Under the pieces are notes generated by a model. It made no database searches, had not been told where the DNA came from, and saw only the letters and a list, made by a program, of their open reading frames with translations. A DNA stretch of 64,000 bases from assembly GCF_013403915.1 (NCBI RefSeq), contig NZ_JABFDI010000001.1, positions 62,001 through 126,000 of the forward strand, read 5' to 3'. Position numbers and translations under genes: made by a program. Within the stretch, counting starts at the first letter, position 1, and each line of letters opens with the position of its first letter. Below, piece after piece: positions 7,801 through 16,887 of this stretch. Source of the DNA: Winogradskyella pacifica (GTDB lineage Bacteria > Bacteroidota > Bacteroidia > Flavobacteriales > Flavobacteriaceae).

Positions 7801-9534
7801 ATGAGTAAACAGACGTTTCACTTAGGTCTTTCTTTAGCAGGCGCAGTATCTGCGGGTGCTTATACTGCTGGGTTTATGGATTATTTGCTAGAAGCTCTTT
7901 CTGAATGGGAAATAGCCAAACAAGAACAGGCGAATAATCCTAAGAGTAATATTCCAAACCATAGGGTTGTTATTGATGCGATTGGTGGTGCTTCAGCAGG
8001 AGGAATGGTAGGAATGATTTCTACACTTGCGCTTTATGCTGGAAATTGGAAACCTGTTAAAAAAGTTTCGAATGTAAAAACGGGTAATTATCTATATGAT
8101 AGTTGGGTGTTTTTAGATGATGACTTAACCTCAAACAATAAAAAGAGTAGAGCTAAAGCTACATTCGAAAAAATGCTCGATACTTCAGATATTGATACAG
8201 ACCATGGAGCTCCTTCACTTTTAAATTCTACTCCTATAGATGCAATTGCAGAGCGTGTTTTTGATGAATTACCAAAAGATGCTGGTTTGCATAAATTACC
8301 GAGCTTTATTTCTAAAGATTTAAGATTGTTAATTACACTTACAAGTCTAAGACCTTTAGATTATAAGGTAAAATTAAGTAGAATTAAATCGAAATTCTTA
8401 GATGAAACCCCGTCTCATCGTGTTAGTAGTCATGATGTGGTTGCACATTTTAAACTGAATTACGATAGTAAAACTGACAAAGCACACTATTTACCATTTC
8501 TTCCACACAATCTAGATTCTAGAAATTTTTTAATCAAAGTCACAAAAGCGACAGGTGCCTTTCCTATAGGTTTAAAGCCGCGTTATTTTAATGATGAATT
8601 TGCTACTGAATACTTAAACAATAGTCTTAAAGTTCGCAAATCACTCCTAGAGGATATGGATGTTTTAATTGATGAAGAGGAGACTCCTAATTTTCAATTT
8701 ACAGCTATAGACGGAGGTACAATAAATAATGAACCATTTGATGAAGTTTTAAGACATCTCATCAATACACATGGTGCACCAAATATAGAAAACCCAAAGT
8801 TTGGAACAGTACTTATTGATCCTTTTCCAAGTTTTTTCGATACTATCAAAACAGATAAAATTAATTATAAGATATCTAGCATTGTGGGCATACTTGGTGC
8901 TCTTGTACCAACCATTCTCAACCAAGCACGCAATAAACAAACAGATACTTATGGTGTTGGTCTATTTAAATTGATGTCATTTCCTAGAAAATTGAAGCCC
9001 GGAAAAATGGAAGTTAGAGATCACCCTCCTTTAGCTACAGGAGCTTTAGAAGGTTTTGGAGGCTTTATTGATATTAAATTTAGACAGCATGATTTTTTCT
9101 TAGGTAGAGATAACGCTCGGAATTTCCTAAGAGGAATTCTCTTTTTAGAATGTGACCAAAATGATCCTGATAATTTGTTTTATGGTGTAAATGATGCTGC
9201 CATAGCTGAATTTAGACGGCTTGTAAAACAAGATGATGGAAGCGAAAAAGTGTATATGCCTATTATTCCAGATATTAGCAAGATTGAAGGAGATACCAAT
9301 CCCACAAGTTATGAAGTGGAAGACTTCCCAAAGTTTGATTCTAAAGCTTTTAAAAAGCTTGAAAAACCAATTAAGAAAAGAATTAAAGCCATTTTAAAAG
9401 CAGAACTTAATGGACGAATTAGCAGTTGGATATTACGACCAATTGTTAGTGTTTTTAGAGGTGTTTTTGCTAGTAAAATCACAAAATGGGTTATGGAACA
9501 AGTTGAAGCTGATTTTAAACAACGGAAGATGTAG
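7801..9534 (+). CDS. Patatin-like phospholipase
   Basis: The N-terminus (LGLSLAGAVSAGAYTAGFMD) fits the glycine-rich oxyanion-hole region of patatins. The nucleophile elbow is GASAG in DAIGGASAGGMVG, and the catalytic Asp lies in AIDGGTINNEP, giving the Ser-Asp dyad. At 577 residues it is longer than a minimal patatin domain; the C-terminal half (FGGFIDIKFRQHDFFLGRDN) resembles the long bacterial branch. No signal peptide is visible, so it is probably cytoplasmic or peripheral to the membrane. It likely hydrolyses acyl chains of phospholipids or related lipids. It converges on ackA with 19 bp between the stops. Confidence 0.88.
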   Translation: MSKQTFHLGLSLAGAVSAGAYTAGFMDYLLEALSEWEIAKQEQANNPKSNIPNHRVVIDAIGGASAGGMVGMISTLALYAGNWKPVKKVSNVKTGNYLYDSWVFLDDDLTSNNKKSRAKATFEKMLDTSDIDTDHGAPSLLNSTPIDAIAERVFDELPKDAGLHKLPSFISKDLRLLITLTSLRPLDYKVKLSRIKSKFLDETPSHRVSSHDVVAHFKLNYDSKTDKAHYLPFLPHNLDSRNFLIKVTKATGAFPIGLKPRYFNDEFATEYLNNSLKVRKSLLEDMDVLIDEEETPNFQFTAIDGGTINNEPFDEVLRHLINTHGAPNIENPKFGTVLIDPFPSFFDTIKTDKINYKISSIVGILGALVPTILNQARNKQTDTYGVGLFKLMSFPRKLKPGKMEVRDHPPLATGALEGFGGFIDIKFRQHDFFLGRDNARNFLRGILFLECDQNDPDNLFYGVNDAAIAEFRRLVKQDDGSEKVYMPIIPDISKIEGDTNPTSYEVEDFPKFDSKAFKKLEKPIKKRIKAILKAELNGRISSWILRPIVSVFRGVFASKITKWVMEQVEADFKQRKM

Positions 9535-9553
9535 CTGAAATCTTCTTTAAATA

Positions 9554-10738
9554 TCAGTTCATCAATTCAAAAGCTTGTTTTGCAATTTCTAATTCTTCAT
9601 TCGTTGGGATAACCATAATTTTGGTTTTAGAAGTTTTAGTGTTTATTTCTCTGATAGCTTTAGATCTAATGTCGTTTTTATTGGCATCTAAATTAATTCC
9701 GAAATAATCCATGTCCTCACAGACTAATCCTCTAATAAGACTAGAGTTTTCGCCAATACCTGCTGTAAATACAATAGCATCTAAACCATTCATAGCTGCA
9801 GTATATGAGCCAATATATTTTTTAATTCTATAGGCATTCATTATTAAAGCTAATTTACAATCCTCATTGCCATTAGCAGCTTGTGCTTCAATATCTCTTA
9901 AGTCATTGTAACCTGTTAGACCGAGCATGCCACTTTCCTTGGTTAATAGTGTATTTACTTTATCTAAATCGTACCCCAAGCTATTCACCAAGTAAAACAC
10001 AATCGCATGATCGATATCTCCACTTCTGGTCCCCATAATTAAACCGTTAGAAGGTGTAAACCCTAAACTATGATCTATACTTTTTCCATCTACAACGGCA
10101 GTCATACTGCAACCATTACCCAAATGAATGGTGATTATTTTAGACGTTTTTAGTTGTAAATAGTCAAGTGCTTTTTCTGTGACATATTTATGACTTGTAC
10201 CATGAAAACCATAGACTTGAATTTGCGCTTCGGTAAAAAGCGCTTTAGGAATAGCATATCGTTTTGCTTTTTCTGGTAAGGTTTGAAAGAAAGCCGTATC
10301 AAAAATGGCAGCTTGTTTAGCATCCGGAAAAAGTTGCTCGGCGACAACAATCCCTTCAAGATTATTAGGGTTATGTAAAGGCGCTAACGAGCCAAACTTT
10401 TTAATATCTTGTTTTACAGCATCTGTAATCAATGTGGTATTCGAAAATGAATTCCCACCATGTACCACACGATGCCCAATAATTTCAATCTCGTTGGTGT
10501 TTTTTATCACCCCTTTTTCAGCATTTAATAATAAATCTACCACTTTTTGTAAACCGTCAGAGTGATTTTCTATCTGTTCTATTTGCTTAATATCAACAAG
10601 ATCTGTTTTATAATTAAGTATGGCATCTTTTTGACCGATTCGTTCTACCAATCCGGTACATAGTAATGTTTCGGAAGGCATTTGAATCAATTGAAATTTT
10701 ATAGATGAGCTCCCTGAATTGATTATTAAAATATTCAT
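9554..10738 (-). CDS. ackA: Acetate kinase
   Basis: Full-length (394 residues) acetate kinase. It opens with NILIINSGSSSIKFQL, has HRVVHGG, the FDTAFFQTLP segment, GFHGTSHKYV, HLGNGCS and FTAGIGENS, which are the nucleotide- and substrate-binding motifs of the ASKHA kinase family. It converts acetyl phosphate and ADP to acetate and ATP, or the reverse. It lies 15 bp after pta on the same strand, so the two form the usual pta-ackA operon for acetate overflow or uptake. Confidence 0.97.
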   Translation of the reverse strand: MNILIINSGSSSIKFQLIQMPSETLLCTGLVERIGQKDAILNYKTDLVDIKQIEQIENHSDGLQKVVDLLLNAEKGVIKNTNEIEIIGHRVVHGGNSFSNTTLITDAVKQDIKKFGSLAPLHNPNNLEGIVVAEQLFPDAKQAAIFDTAFFQTLPEKAKRYAIPKALFTEAQIQVYGFHGTSHKYVTEKALDYLQLKTSKIITIHLGNGCSMTAVVDGKSIDHSLGFTPSNGLIMGTRSGDIDHAIVFYLVNSLGYDLDKVNTLLTKESGMLGLTGYNDLRDIEAQAANGNEDCKLALIMNAYRIKKYIGSYTAAMNGLDAIVFTAGIGENSSLIRGLVCEDMDYFGINLDANKNDIRSKAIREINTKTSKTKIMVIPTNEELEIAKQAFELMN

Positions 10739-10753
10739 ACTAATTCCATGTTT

Positions 10754-12862
10754 TTAAATGCCTTGTGCTTGAATAACCGTTACGATTACGGTATTAAAAA
10801 TATCGTCTGTTGTACAACCACGACTTAAATCATTAACAGGCTTGTTTAATCCTTGTATTATTGGTCCGATAGCTAGTGCTTTAGTTTCGCGTTGCACGGC
10901 TTTATAAGTGTTGTTTCCGGTATTAAGATCTGGAAAAATAAAGACGTTGGCTTGACCAGCAACTTCAGAATTAGGTAATTTTGATTTTCCGACATTTATA
11001 TCAACAGCAGCGTCATATTGAATAGGACCTTCTATTTTTAAATCGGGTCTCATACGTTTCACTATTTCTGTCGCTTTTCTTACTTTTTCGACATCTTCAC
11101 CAACACCAGAAGCACCCGAAGAGTAGGAGAGCATCGCTATTTTTGGTTCAATACCAAATCCTATACTCGTGGTTGCAGAAGAGATTGCTATTTCAGCTAA
11201 TTCCTCAGCAGTTGGGTTAGGATTAATAGCACAATCTCCATAAACCGAAACACGATCTTCTAAGCACATAAAAAATACAGAAGATACGATAGACGTTTCT
11301 GGTTTGGTTTTAATAAATTGAAGTGCAGGCCTAATGGTGTGTTGTGTGGTGTGAATGGCTCCAGAAACCATACCATCTGCATCTCCATTGTGTACCATCA
11401 TAGTCCCAAAATAAGAAACATCTTCCATTAAATCTTTAGCCATAGCTAAATTTACATTTTTGTGTTTTCTCAGCTCGTATAGCGTTTCTGCATATGCTTC
11501 AAACTTATCAGATTCAATAGGGTTTATAACGTTTACAAGATTTAAATCTAAACCAATATCGTGTGTAATAATTTTTTCTTCAATTTCTTTTCTATTTCCT
11601 AGTAAAGTGATGTCAACAGCACCTAACTCTATAAGTTGTTTTGTTGCCATTAGGATACGCTCATCTATCCCTTCTGGTAACACAATGTGTTTTTTGTTAG
11701 TTCGTGCTCTCTTTAATAAGTTATACTGAAACATACGGGGAGTAATGCCGTTGGTTTGAAACGTTATTAAACGTTCTAAGAGCTCATCGACTTTTACATG
11801 GTCTTCAAATTCTTTAATAGAGGTTCTAATCTTCTCTGTGTTTTCAGCATAGATTTGTGATTTAATTGTGCCGATTTGGTTAGCGACTGCAAATGTTCCT
11901 CCTTTGGCTGATAAAATAGGCACCACATCCGAAAGCCCTTCAATAAGTTTAATAATTGACTCTTCGGGTTTTAGGCCACCTGTAAGTACAATTCCAGAGA
12001 TAGAAGGGTAGTTCTCAGAGATGTTGGCTTGTAAAGCGCCAAGAATAATATCGGCTCTATCACCAGGTGTAATCACTAAACCGTTCTCCTTAATATGCGT
12101 TAAATAATTATGCAATTGCATAGCACCAACACTGAAATTCCCAGCCTGATTATTGATATGAGCCTCACCAAATAAAACTTCAGCATCAAGCGCGTCAACA
12201 ATTTCTTTTATGGACGGATTGGCTAAAATAGGGTTAAGCGGAATGGCATTAACAACCACTCCTACAGGTAGTTCCTTTTCTAATTCAGAGATCGTAAAAG
12301 CCTGATTATAGGGTTCTACTTTATTAGCAATAACGGCCAAAACTTCAACACCTTTATCTCTAAAAGAATCGAAAGCCATATGTATATTACCCACAAGATC
12401 ATTCATCGTTTTACCAACTCCGCTTGCAAGAATTATAGCAGGAACACCTAAATTTTTTGCGATTAAGATATTGATATCAAATTCTATGATGGCGCCTTCA
12501 CCAACAAAACTACTACCTTCAACTAACACAAAATCGAAACGCTCTTCAATAGCTTTGTATTTATCTATTATGATGCTGATGATTTTATCATCTTTATCGT
12601 CGTTTTTCATTTTAATAACCTCACTTCTTGTAAAAGCATAGGCATCTTCAAATTTTAAATCGAGATTAAAATAAGTCGTTACTGTATTGATATGGTTGTC
12701 AATTTTACCTTCAACAAAATCATCTATAATAGGTCTGAAATAGCCAACTTTTGCTGCTTTACCAAGTAATAATTGCATTAAGCCTAATGAGATTATAGAT
12801 TTACCACTATTAGGCTCTGTAGTGGTTATATAAATTGCCTTATTCGTTGCTTTTTTATTCAT
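10754..12862 (-). CDS. pta: Phosphate acetyltransferase, long BioD/DRTGG-type
   Basis: The three-part architecture is visible: an N-terminal BioD-like P-loop domain (TTTEPNSGKS), a central DRTGG domain, and the C-terminal catalytic PTA domain (LPEGIDERILMAT, MMVHNGDADGMVSGA, SSGASGVGEDVEKV). Length is about 702 residues, as in other long Pta enzymes. I choose ATG at 12860-12862; an upstream ATG at 12889 would add nine residues. It transfers the acetyl group between CoA and phosphate and supplies acetyl phosphate to AckA. A possible -7 box (TAAATTTG on the minus strand, 12916-12909) lies upstream. Confidence 0.95.
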   Translation of the reverse strand: MNKKATNKAIYITTTEPNSGKSIISLGLMQLLLGKAAKVGYFRPIIDDFVEGKIDNHINTVTTYFNLDLKFEDAYAFTRSEVIKMKNDDKDDKIISIIIDKYKAIEERFDFVLVEGSSFVGEGAIIEFDINILIAKNLGVPAIILASGVGKTMNDLVGNIHMAFDSFRDKGVEVLAVIANKVEPYNQAFTISELEKELPVGVVVNAIPLNPILANPSIKEIVDALDAEVLFGEAHINNQAGNFSVGAMQLHNYLTHIKENGLVITPGDRADIILGALQANISENYPSISGIVLTGGLKPEESIIKLIEGLSDVVPILSAKGGTFAVANQIGTIKSQIYAENTEKIRTSIKEFEDHVKVDELLERLITFQTNGITPRMFQYNLLKRARTNKKHIVLPEGIDERILMATKQLIELGAVDITLLGNRKEIEEKIITHDIGLDLNLVNVINPIESDKFEAYAETLYELRKHKNVNLAMAKDLMEDVSYFGTMMVHNGDADGMVSGAIHTTQHTIRPALQFIKTKPETSIVSSVFFMCLEDRVSVYGDCAINPNPTAEELAEIAISSATTSIGFGIEPKIAMLSYSSGASGVGEDVEKVRKATEIVKRMRPDLKIEGPIQYDAAVDINVGKSKLPNSEVAGQANVFIFPDLNTGNNTYKAVQRETKALAIGPIIQGLNKPVNDLSRGCTTDDIFNTVIVTVIQAQGI

Positions 12863-13112
12863 TTTTATAGATCTATAAGTGTTGAACACAAGGTGTTAAA
12901 ATAAAGTACAAATTTAAGGCTTCTAAGATATTAACTTATGAGATATGTCATGTTTTGGGATCGTTTTCATTAAAATTAACTGGACTTATGAAGTCAAAAA
13001 GGATAAGCAAGCCGATGTAAGTAAACCGCTTCACGTTAGTTATTGGAATAGGCTTAATTATCTAAACTATATGATCCGCACGAATTATAATTAAAATAAA
13101 TGCAATAAAACA

Positions 13113-13142
13113 TTGTATGTTTAAAAAATGGCATCATCTTTG
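13113..13142 (+). promoter_or_regulatory. Promoter of the first cold-shock gene
   Basis: TTG (13113-13115), 19 bp, CATCTTTG (13135-13142), one mismatch from TAnnTTTG. It leaves a leader of about 30 nt before the ATG at 13179. Confidence 0.55.
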
Positions 13143-13178
13143 TTCTTTAATAAGTTATATAAATTAAATTACATTACA

Positions 13179-13370
13179 ATGAGTAAAGGAACAGTAAAGT
13201 TTTTCAATGATGCCAAAGGATTTGGATTTATCACTGAAGAAGGAGTTGACAAAGATCATTTTGTACACATTTCTGGATTAATTGACGAAATTCGTGAAGG
13301 CGATGAAGTTGAATTTGATCTTGAAGACGGTAAAAAAGGATTAAACGCAGTAAACGTAAAAGTTATCTAA
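13179..13370 (+). CDS. Cold-shock protein, CspA family
   Basis: A 63-residue single cold-shock domain: MSKGTVKFFNDAKGFGFI followed by DHFVHISGL contains RNP1 (KGFGFI) and RNP2 (HFVHI) with the exposed aromatics that bind single-stranded RNA or DNA. The start is set at ATG 13179 because MSKGTVKFFN is the usual family N-terminus; an in-frame ATG at 13128 would overlap the promoter. An RNA chaperone role during cold or growth transitions is inferred from the family. It is monocistronic, ending in a strong hairpin. Confidence 0.95.
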   Translation: MSKGTVKFFNDAKGFGFITEEGVDKDHFVHISGLIDEIREGDEVEFDLEDGKKGLNAVNVKVI

Positions 13371-13398
13371 TACATATACTTCAAAGTTTAATAAAAAA

Positions 13399-13424
13399 GC
13401 CCATCAGTTATGATGGGCTTTTTT
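13399..13424. terminator. Bidirectional terminator between csp and desaturase
   Basis: GCCCATCA (13399-13406) pairs perfectly with TGATGGGC (13411-13418) across GTTA. It is flanked by six A on the left and seven T on the right, so it can end the convergent transcripts on both sides. Confidence 0.92.
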
Positions 13425-13452
13425 TATAGTATTAATTTATGATTAGAGTTAA

Positions 13453-14193
13453 CTAATCTTTAATTCTAATGGGTTTTAATTGAATTAGTCCAACAGCATC
13501 TAATATTTTTATGATGACGTAAGTTAGATCTATTTCATACCATTTTACACCAAAATTAGCTCTACTTGCATATTTATGATGATTGTTATGATAGCCTTCA
13601 CCCATCATTAAGAAATCAAATCGGAATAAATTTTTACTTGTATTCTTCATTTTAAAATTCACATAACCATAAATGTGACCAAACCAGTTGATAATAACTC
13701 CATGTATTGGTGCCATTAAAAAGGTAATAGGCAATAATAACCATTGCCACCAAGCCGTCGCAAAAAAGGCAAAGAATAAAATATACAATGAAATCCATAG
13801 TAATCGAGAAAAACGAGAACTAGCAAAACTATCAAATGCCTTCCACTGTGGTACATTTTTTGTAAAGCGCTCATCTACTTCAATACGTTGTTTATTAATA
13901 TCTTGATAGATGGTTTTTGTCTTCCACATCATTGCAAATACATTAGAATCATATGAAGGAGAGTGCGGATCTTTTTCTGTATCAGTGTAGGCATGGTGCA
14001 TTCTGTGCATTATACCATAACCATAAGCACTTAAATAACTAGAACCTTGAAAAACCCAAGTTAAAATAAAGGTTATACGTTCCATGGTTTTAGACATTGT
14101 AAAAACTTGGTGTGCTGCATAACGATGCAAAAAGAAGGATTGAAAAAATAGACCCCCATACCAAAGTATTAAAACGAAAAGAATTATAATCAT
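13453..14193 (-). CDS. Membrane acyl-CoA (delta-9-type) fatty-acid desaturase
   Basis: Three histidine boxes bind the di-iron centre: HRYAAH, HRMHH and HNNHH (in GEGYHNNHHKYASRA). Hydrophobic membrane spans lie at the N-terminus (MIIILFVLILWYGGLFF) and in the middle (LWISLYILFFAFFATAWW). The start at ATG 14191-14193 is preferred because the upstream option (14223) lies beyond the likely promoter. The enzyme inserts a double bond into membrane acyl chains, a common response to low temperature. A close Bacteroidota promoter match sits directly upstream. Confidence 0.92.
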   Translation of the reverse strand: MIIILFVLILWYGGLFFQSFFLHRYAAHQVFTMSKTMERITFILTWVFQGSSYLSAYGYGIMHRMHHAYTDTEKDPHSPSYDSNVFAMMWKTKTIYQDINKQRIEVDERFTKNVPQWKAFDSFASSRFSRLLWISLYILFFAFFATAWWQWLLLPITFLMAPIHGVIINWFGHIYGYVNFKMKNTSKNLFRFDFLMMGEGYHNNHHKYASRANFGVKWYEIDLTYVIIKILDAVGLIQLKPIRIKD

Positions 14194-14206
14194 AGTTGTT
14201 TTTTTG

Positions 14207-14237
14207 CAAAGATAACGACACAATACGTGCCAAACAA
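14207..14237 (-). promoter_or_regulatory. Promoter of the desaturase gene
   Basis: On the minus strand TTG (14237-14235), 20 bp, then TATCTTTG (14214-14207) match the consensus. Transcription would begin within a few bases of the ATG at 14193, giving a very short leader. Confidence 0.6.
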
Positions 14238-14309
14238 TGAATCTAAATCAATAAAATATATATTCTTTATGTCATAAATACGCTAAACAACTAAATTTAA
14301 GGTAGATAA

Positions 14310-14879
14310 CTAAACGCGTTTTCTAATTCTACTTAAGGCCTGTGCAGTGACACCAATGTATGAACTGATATATTTAAGAGGAATTATTTTAAGTAGCTCT
14401 GGACGTTCCTTAAATAGTTTTAAATACCGTTCTTCAGCAGTTAGATTCAATAAGTTTTGTTCGCGACTAGATTTTAACAAAAAAAGACGCTCTGCTGTTA
14501 ATCGTCCAACTAAATTTCCGATTTGTGTATTTTTATAAACCTCTTGTAAATCAGAATAGGTCATGCGTAATAACGTTGTCTCCGTAAGCGCTTGTAATTG
14601 ATATGCCGAAGGTGTTTGTGTTAAGAACGAATCATAAGCACTAACAAATTGATCTTTAAAACTGAAGCCAAAGGTGATTTCTTTATTTGGATTGTCCTTA
14701 GGAATAAATAAACGGACGACACCAGACTCAATAAAAGAAATATGATTCTCAATCTCATTTACCTGTAAAAAAACAGCCTTCTTCTTTATCACATGGCGTT
14801 GCAATTTGGACGTAAAAAAGTCCCAATCTGCTTGCGATATTGCTGCTATTTGATCTAAGTATGCTTTTATTTGTTCCAA
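14310..14879 (-). CDS. Crp/Fnr-family transcriptional regulator
   Basis: An N-terminal cyclic-nucleotide-binding-like beta roll (about residues 20-115, including NHISFIESGVVRLFI and QFVSAYDSFLT) is followed by a C-terminal helix-turn-helix region (KYISSYIGVTAQALSRIRKR), which has the typical recognition-helix pattern. At 189 residues it fits the short Bacteroidota Crp/Fnr group. The Arg needed for classical cAMP binding is not obvious, so the ligand is unknown. Its position between the desaturase and a cold-shock gene gives no proof of what it controls. Confidence 0.85.
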   Translation of the reverse strand: MEQIKAYLDQIAAISQADWDFFTSKLQRHVIKKKAVFLQVNEIENHISFIESGVVRLFIPKDNPNKEITFGFSFKDQFVSAYDSFLTQTPSAYQLQALTETTLLRMTYSDLQEVYKNTQIGNLVGRLTAERLFLLKSSREQNLLNLTAEERYLKLFKERPELLKIIPLKYISSYIGVTAQALSRIRKRV

Positions 14880-14997
14880 GTAATGTGAGGCTAATTATTG
14901 AGCTTGTAAAGATATAAATTCAAACATTCATTAAAATGAAAAATTAGAAGAAAACAACTATATATTAAGACTTTCTTACTAAATCTATTATTTATAC

Positions 14998-15005
14998 TAT
15001 TTTTG
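14998..15005 (+). promoter_or_regulatory. -7 box upstream of second cold-shock gene
   Basis: TATTTTTG fits TAnnTTTG exactly. No TTG is found at the usual distance upstream. The leader to ATG 15082 would be about 70 nt. Confidence 0.4.
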
Positions 15006-15081
15006 CAATTAATTAATGAAAGTGATTATAATAATATGATATTGCTTTTGAAATCTATAAATAAAAATTTAAGACAGAACG

Positions 15082-15327
15082 ATGATTAGAAATTTCATAA
15101 ATAAATTATTTAATCTTAACAAAGAAAGCGAGACAAAAGAAGGTGTCGTTAAGTTTTTTAATGCAAAAAAAGGATTTGGATTTATAACGCTCGACGATTC
15201 TAAAGAAGAGATCTTTGTTCATACTACTAATGTTGTAGGTAAAATAAGAGAGAAAAATAAAGTTACTTTTAATATCGAAAAAGGTAAAAAGGGTTTGATA
15301 GCTACTAATGTTCGTGTTGTAAAATAA
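15082..15327 (+). CDS. Cold-shock-domain protein with short N-terminal extension
   Basis: A single cold-shock domain, GVVKFFNAKKGFGFITLDD and EIFVHTTNV, carries RNP1 and RNP2. It is preceded by about 19 extra residues (MIRNFINKLFNLNKESETK), absent from the 13.2-kb paralogue. Seventeen of the 81 residues are lysine, in keeping with nucleic-acid binding. It lies upstream of two DEAD-box helicase genes but is separated from them by a terminator. Confidence 0.9.
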   Translation: MIRNFINKLFNLNKESETKEGVVKFFNAKKGFGFITLDDSKEEIFVHTTNVVGKIREKNKVTFNIEKGKKGLIATNVRVVK

Positions 15328-15352
15328 TTACGAACCAATTATATTCTACATA

Positions 15353-15377
15353 ACCATCTTAATTGATGGTTTTTTTG
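15353..15377 (+). terminator. Terminator after second cold-shock gene
   Basis: ACCATC (15353-15358) pairs with GATGGT (15365-15370), followed by seven T. Confidence 0.8.
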
Positions 15378-15518
15378 TTACATAATTTACAGAACGCTTC
15401 TCATTTTAGACTTTGAATGAGAATTGTTGAGGCTTTATAGTGCTTACAGGCTATTTTTGTTAATTCAACTTTAATTTTGTAACGTCTTTTTTTATTCTAA
15501 TACCAAGAACGGTATTCT

Positions 15519-15526
15519 TACCTTTG
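15519..15526 (+). promoter_or_regulatory. -7 box upstream of the DEAD-box helicase pair
   Basis: TACCTTTG fits TAnnTTTG exactly and lies 15 bp before the ATG at 15542, so the leader would be very short. An inverted repeat AATACC/GGTATT (15499-15504, 15511-15516) sits just upstream in the spacer. Confidence 0.45.
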
Positions 15527-15541
15527 CAAAAATATTTTTTT

Positions 15542-16885
15542 ATGTCCAAACGTTTTTCCGATTTAGGAATTAATGAACAGCTACAAAATGGTTTAGCTGA
15601 TTTACAAATTTCAGTTCCAACCGATATTCAAGAAAAAACAATTCCTGTGGTATTGCAACAAACTGATGATGTGGTTGCTTTAGCCAAAACAGGAACTGGT
15701 AAAACTGCGGCATTCGGACTTCCATTAATACAACTCATCAATGTAGATGATTCTAATATTCAAGCTGTAATTTTAGCTCCAACAAGAGAATTAGGTCAGC
15801 AAATTAGTGCTAACTTAGAATCGTTTGCAAAGTATATACCTGAAATCTCTATAGCTACAGTCTGTGGAGGAGTGCCTATAAAACCACAAATCGAACGTTT
15901 ACAAAGTAATACTCATATCGTTGTAGCAACGCCAGGTCGTTTAGCAGATTTAGTAAAACGAAATGCCGTTGACATCTCTAAGATTTCTTATTTCATTTTA
16001 GATGAAGCCGATGAAATGGTTAGTGCTCTAAAAGACGGACTCGATGCTATTATAAAAGAAATTCCGAAAAAGAGACGTACGTTATTGTTTACAGCGACGA
16101 TGCCAGGCACCATAAAACAACTGGTTCAAAATTACATGTCTAAACATGTGGTGCATATAGAAGCCGATATGGCAACTGTTGGGCATCAAGGTATAGATCA
16201 TCAGTTTGTGGTGGTTGAGCCTATAGAGAAATTAGATGTTTTATTGCATTTCTTAAACTCTAAAGCAGGACAACGTGGTATTATTTTCTGTAAAACGAAA
16301 GCTGCTGTCAATAAATTAGCTAAAAATTTAGCGATTAATAAATTCTCTTCTGGTGCCATTCACGGTAGTTTATCGCAAGGTATTCGCGATCGTATTATGG
16401 GACAATTTAGAGAAGGCCATATTGATATTTTAGTAGCCACAGATTTAGCGTCTCGTGGATTAGATATTAAAGATGTGGAATATGTGATTAATTATCACTT
16501 ACCAGACACTTACGATGCTTACGTACATAGAAGTGGTAGAACAGCTAGAGCAGGAGCAAAGGGGCTAGCGTTAACTATTTTACAGCAAGAAGAAGTTATT
16601 GATATTGCTGATTTTGAAGATGAATTAGGTATTTCATTTAAGGAATACAAAAAAGCAGATGCGCAAAGTATTGAAGAAAACAAAGCCTTATTATGGGCTA
16701 AGAAAATATTTAAGACCAAACCAAATCGCACCATTTCTGAGCAGTTAAGAAAAGACGTCAGAACCGTATTTCATCATTTAACAAAAGAAGAGTTAATTGA
16801 GAAAGTATTAGCGAATCAATTGGCACAAACAACTTTAGGGGTCCAGAAATCAGAGGATTCTAAACCTAAGAAAAAGAAAAAATAG
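15542..16885 (+). CDS. DEAD-box RNA helicase
   Basis: All core motifs are present: Q motif (PTDIQEKTIP), Walker A (AKTGTGKT), PTREL, TPGRL, LDEADEM, TAT in place of SAT, and in the second RecA domain HGSLSQ, ATDLASRGLDI and HRSGRTARAG. A lysine-rich tail (KPKKKKK) ends the protein at about 447 residues. I start at ATG 15542 because the region before it overlaps the promoter. The RhlE/DeaD-like class is RNA-dependent ATPases active in ribosome assembly and mRNA turnover. It precedes a second helicase by 2 bp. Confidence 0.95.
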   Translation: MSKRFSDLGINEQLQNGLADLQISVPTDIQEKTIPVVLQQTDDVVALAKTGTGKTAAFGLPLIQLINVDDSNIQAVILAPTRELGQQISANLESFAKYIPEISIATVCGGVPIKPQIERLQSNTHIVVATPGRLADLVKRNAVDISKISYFILDEADEMVSALKDGLDAIIKEIPKKRRTLLFTATMPGTIKQLVQNYMSKHVVHIEADMATVGHQGIDHQFVVVEPIEKLDVLLHFLNSKAGQRGIIFCKTKAAVNKLAKNLAINKFSSGAIHGSLSQGIRDRIMGQFREGHIDILVATDLASRGLDIKDVEYVINYHLPDTYDAYVHRSGRTARAGAKGLALTILQQEEVIDIADFEDELGISFKEYKKADAQSIEENKALLWAKKIFKTKPNRTISEQLRKDVRTVFHHLTKEELIEKVLANQLAQTTLGVQKSEDSKPKKKKK

Positions 16886-16887
16886 TT

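Noticed and set aside
15499-15516. AATACC-N6-GGTATT palindrome as an operator for the helicases
   Set aside because: The arms are only 6 bp in an AT-rich spacer; mentioned with the promoter but not claimed as an operator.
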